Shown one piece after another: positions 62,705 through 64,000 of a stretch of DNA of 64,000 nt; position 1 is the stretch's first letter; every line of letters begins with the position of its first letter. Both the position numbers and the translations under genes were made by a program. Under the pieces are notes generated by a model, which worked only from the letters and a program-made list of their open reading frames with translations, did no database searches and was not told the origin of the DNA. The stretch covers positions 744,001 to 808,000 of the forward strand of contig NZ_JBFUPW010000001.1 of assembly GCF_041360795.1 (NCBI RefSeq), given 5' to 3'. Origin of the DNA: Arthrobacter_E sp041360795. Lineage in GTDB: Bacteria; Actinomycetota; Actinomycetes; Actinomycetales; Micrococcaceae.

Positions 62705-62745
62705 ACACGTGAGCCCCCACTGGAATCCAGTGGGGGCTCTCGTGT
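62705..62745. terminator. Bidirectional terminator between rdgB and DedA genes
   Basis: 19-bp stem (62705-62723 with 62727-62745), one mismatch near the base, 3-nt loop, between convergent genes. Confidence 0.88.
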
Positions 62746-62776
62746 GTCCGGGGCCGGACGGGATCCGCGGCAGGAC

Positions 62777-63487
62777 TCAGGCCTGGCCGGACTTCTTCTT
62801 GTCCAGGTAACCGCGGATGCCCTCGATGAGGATCGGCAGGACCGAGACGAGGACGATCACGATGAAGATCAGGTCGAGGTTCTTGGAGACCCACGGCACC
62901 CGGTCGCCGAGGATGTAGCCGAGCAGCGTGACGCCGCCGCCCCAGAGCACGCCGCCGATCACGTTGAACAGGAAGAACTTCTTCCGGTCGTACTCCGCGA
63001 CGCCCACGATGACGGGGACGAAGGTGCGGATGATGGGCACGAAGCGGGCCAGAATCAGAGCCTTGCCGCCGTGCTTCTCGAAGAAGAGGTGGGCCTTCTC
63101 GACGTTCTCGTGCTTGAACAGGCGCGATTCGGGCCGGTTGAAGAGCGCGGGGCCGGCTTTGCGGCCGATCAGGTAGCCGCACTGGTTGCCGATGATGGCG
63201 GAGATGACCACGAGGGTGATCAGGGCGACGATGTTGAACTTGATGGTTCCGGTGGCCACGAGCAGGCCGGCCGTGAACAGCAGGGAATCACCCGGCAGGA
63301 AGAATCCCACCAGCAGACCGGTCTCCGCGAAGACGATGCCACAGACCAGCAGGACCACCCAGGGAGCCAGGGCCGGATCGGCCAGGAAGATCTGTGGGTT
63401 CAGCCAGTCCGGCAGGAAGGAAGCGGTCGGTACGGGTACACGCGCCATGGCGTGCAGGGTATCGGCGGCAAAAGAGGCATCAATCAC
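62777..63487 (-). CDS. DedA/SNARE-associated family membrane protein
   Basis: 236 residues with about five membrane segments. DedA/VTT motifs: ETGLLVGFFLPGDSLLF, GNQCGYLIGRKAGPALF, FEKHGGKALILARFVPIIRTFVPVIVGVAEYD with the conserved Arg pair, and FNVIGGVLWGGGVTLLGYILG. DedA proteins recycle lipid carriers (undecaprenyl phosphate flipping) or support membrane potential; which applies here is not visible. The GTG at 63487 is 6 nt behind TAGGCT (63494-63499). The ATG at 63448 is an alternative. Confidence 0.92.
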   Translation of the reverse strand: MIDASFAADTLHAMARVPVPTASFLPDWLNPQIFLADPALAPWVVLLVCGIVFAETGLLVGFFLPGDSLLFTAGLLVATGTIKFNIVALITLVVISAIIGNQCGYLIGRKAGPALFNRPESRLFKHENVEKAHLFFEKHGGKALILARFVPIIRTFVPVIVGVAEYDRKKFFLFNVIGGVLWGGGVTLLGYILGDRVPWVSKNLDLIFIVIVLVSVLPILIEGIRGYLDKKKSGQA

Positions 63488-63493
63488 CGTCCC

Positions 63494-63499
63494 AGCCTA
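63494..63499 (-). promoter_or_regulatory. -10-like hexamer of DedA gene
   Basis: TAGGCT on the minus strand, 6 nt before the GTG; consistent with a leaderless start. Confidence 0.45.
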
Positions 63500-63566
63500 C
63501 GGGTCTCCACTGGGGTTTCGCTGGACGTTCCCTCCACGGGCTTGCGAGCAAGGTTCAATGGTTCTA

Positions 63567-63592
63567 TGGTTAGTTACATGAGTAATGAACCA
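63567..63592. promoter_or_regulatory. Operator candidate upstream of the GntR gene
   Basis: TGGTTAGTTAC and GTAATGAACCA are arms matching at nine of eleven positions around four bases, 20 bp before the GntR start. The layout and AGTTAC core fit an autoregulated YtrA-type GntR operator; also near enough to affect the DedA promoter. Confidence 0.55.
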
Positions 63593-63612
63593 GTGTGGTT
63601 GGGAGGTGTGCG

Positions 63613-64000
63613 GTGATCGACGACTCCGGTCCGATTTTTCTCCAGATCGCGGCTCTGATTGAGAACGACATCGTCTCCGGAGCCCTCCCGGAGGAAACCC
63701 AGGTCCCCTCGACCAACGAGTTCGCCCAGTACTACCGCATCAATCCGGCCACGGCAGCCAAAGGAGTGAACACCTTGGTGGAAGAAGGAATCCTGTACAA
63801 GCGCCGCGGCATCGGCATGTTCGTCGCGGCCGGGGCGAGGGACAAGCTGCTCGGCCGGCGTCGCGAGCACTTCACGTCACAGTTCGTCGAGCCGCTCTGC
63901 CGTGAGGCCGGGAAGCTGGGCATCGCCCGCACAGAGCTGCTGGCGATGCTGACCGCAGCGCTGGACGACGAGACGCCGGCCGGTCATGACACGAGCACCC
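63613..64000 (+). CDS. GntR-family regulator, YtrA subfamily (partial at right edge)
   Basis: 129 residues visible, cut by the window end. Winged helix: PIFLQIAALIENDIVSGAL, EETQVPSTNEFAQYYRINPATAAKGVNTLVEEG and LYKRRGIGMFVAAGAR, followed by a helix-rich C-terminal stretch (REHFTSQFVEPLCREAGKLG). The short C-terminus without a large ligand domain fits YtrA-type repressors, which normally control a neighbouring ABC transporter operon just downstream. GTG has GGGAGG 6 nt upstream. Confidence 0.9.
   Translation, partial: MIDDSGPIFLQIAALIENDIVSGALPEETQVPSTNEFAQYYRINPATAAKGVNTLVEEGILYKRRGIGMFVAAGARDKLLGRRREHFTSQFVEPLCREAGKLGIARTELLAMLTAALDDETPAGHDTST

Overview
The window is a high-GC actinobacterial chromosome segment. 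Codon use, leaderless-type promoters, NucS, an actinobacterial-type Rho and gene order all point to the Micrococcaceae (Arthrobacter and relatives); the species cannot be fixed from sequence reading alone. The core from argS to rdgB follows the order known from Mycobacterium tuberculosis Rv1292-Rv1341 (argS, lysA, hom, thrC, thrB, rho, prfA, prmC, sua5, wecA, atp operon, DUF2550, nucS, CnoX-like, pncB, clpS, DUF2017, murI, Rv1339-like, rph, rdgB). Lineage-specific blocks sit between these genes.

Layout. 1-5.9 kb: partial Fur/Zur regulator, aldo/keto reductase, metallo-hydrolase, Cds1-type cysteine desulfhydrase divergent from a sulfurtransferase, alcohol dehydrogenase and HIT protein. 5.9-11.1 kb: FabH and the giant helicase HrpA. 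11.1-11.6 kb: no protein gene; it holds a large inverted repeat, a terminator and tRNA-Arg(CCG). 11.6-14.5 kb: a three-gene flavin electron-transfer operon (FMN-binding lipoprotein, ApbE, RnfD/FNR fusion). 14.7-21.3 kb: argS-lysA-hom-thrC-thrB. 21.5-26.8 kb: rho, prfA, prmC, sua5. 26.8-32.6 kb: surface-polysaccharide genes inserted between sua5 and wecA. 32.7-41.1 kb: complete F1Fo ATP synthase operon plus DUF2550. 41.2-43.3 kb: nagA and nucS. 43.6-54.0 kb: secreted SGNH hydrolase, small zinc protein, alpha/beta hydrolase, AI-2E-type transporter, large envelope protein, CnoX-like chaperone, ABC exporter and nagB. 54.1-58.4 kb: DUF3039 protein, SF2 helicase, pncA/pncB. 58.5-62.7 kb: clpS-DUF2017-murI-MBL-rph-rdgB. 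62.8-64.0 kb: DedA protein divergent from a partial GntR regulator.

Together the genes cover amino-acid supply (aspartate family), translation termination and release-factor methylation, tRNA modification, energy generation, NAD salvage, amino-sugar catabolism, cell-wall precursor supply and envelope polysaccharide synthesis. No prophage, insertion sequence or CRISPR array was seen.

The least explained signals are non-coding. A palindromic element occurs twice, each time between convergent genes. A three-hairpin structure enclosed by a 12-bp stem lies at 5.8 kb, and a large inverted repeat lies upstream of hrpA. A 14-bp tandem repeat overlaps the nucS stop codon. Some sixteen genes share a -10-like hexamer 6-8 nt before the start codon and lack a ribosome binding site, which implies leaderless mRNAs and decides several start codons.
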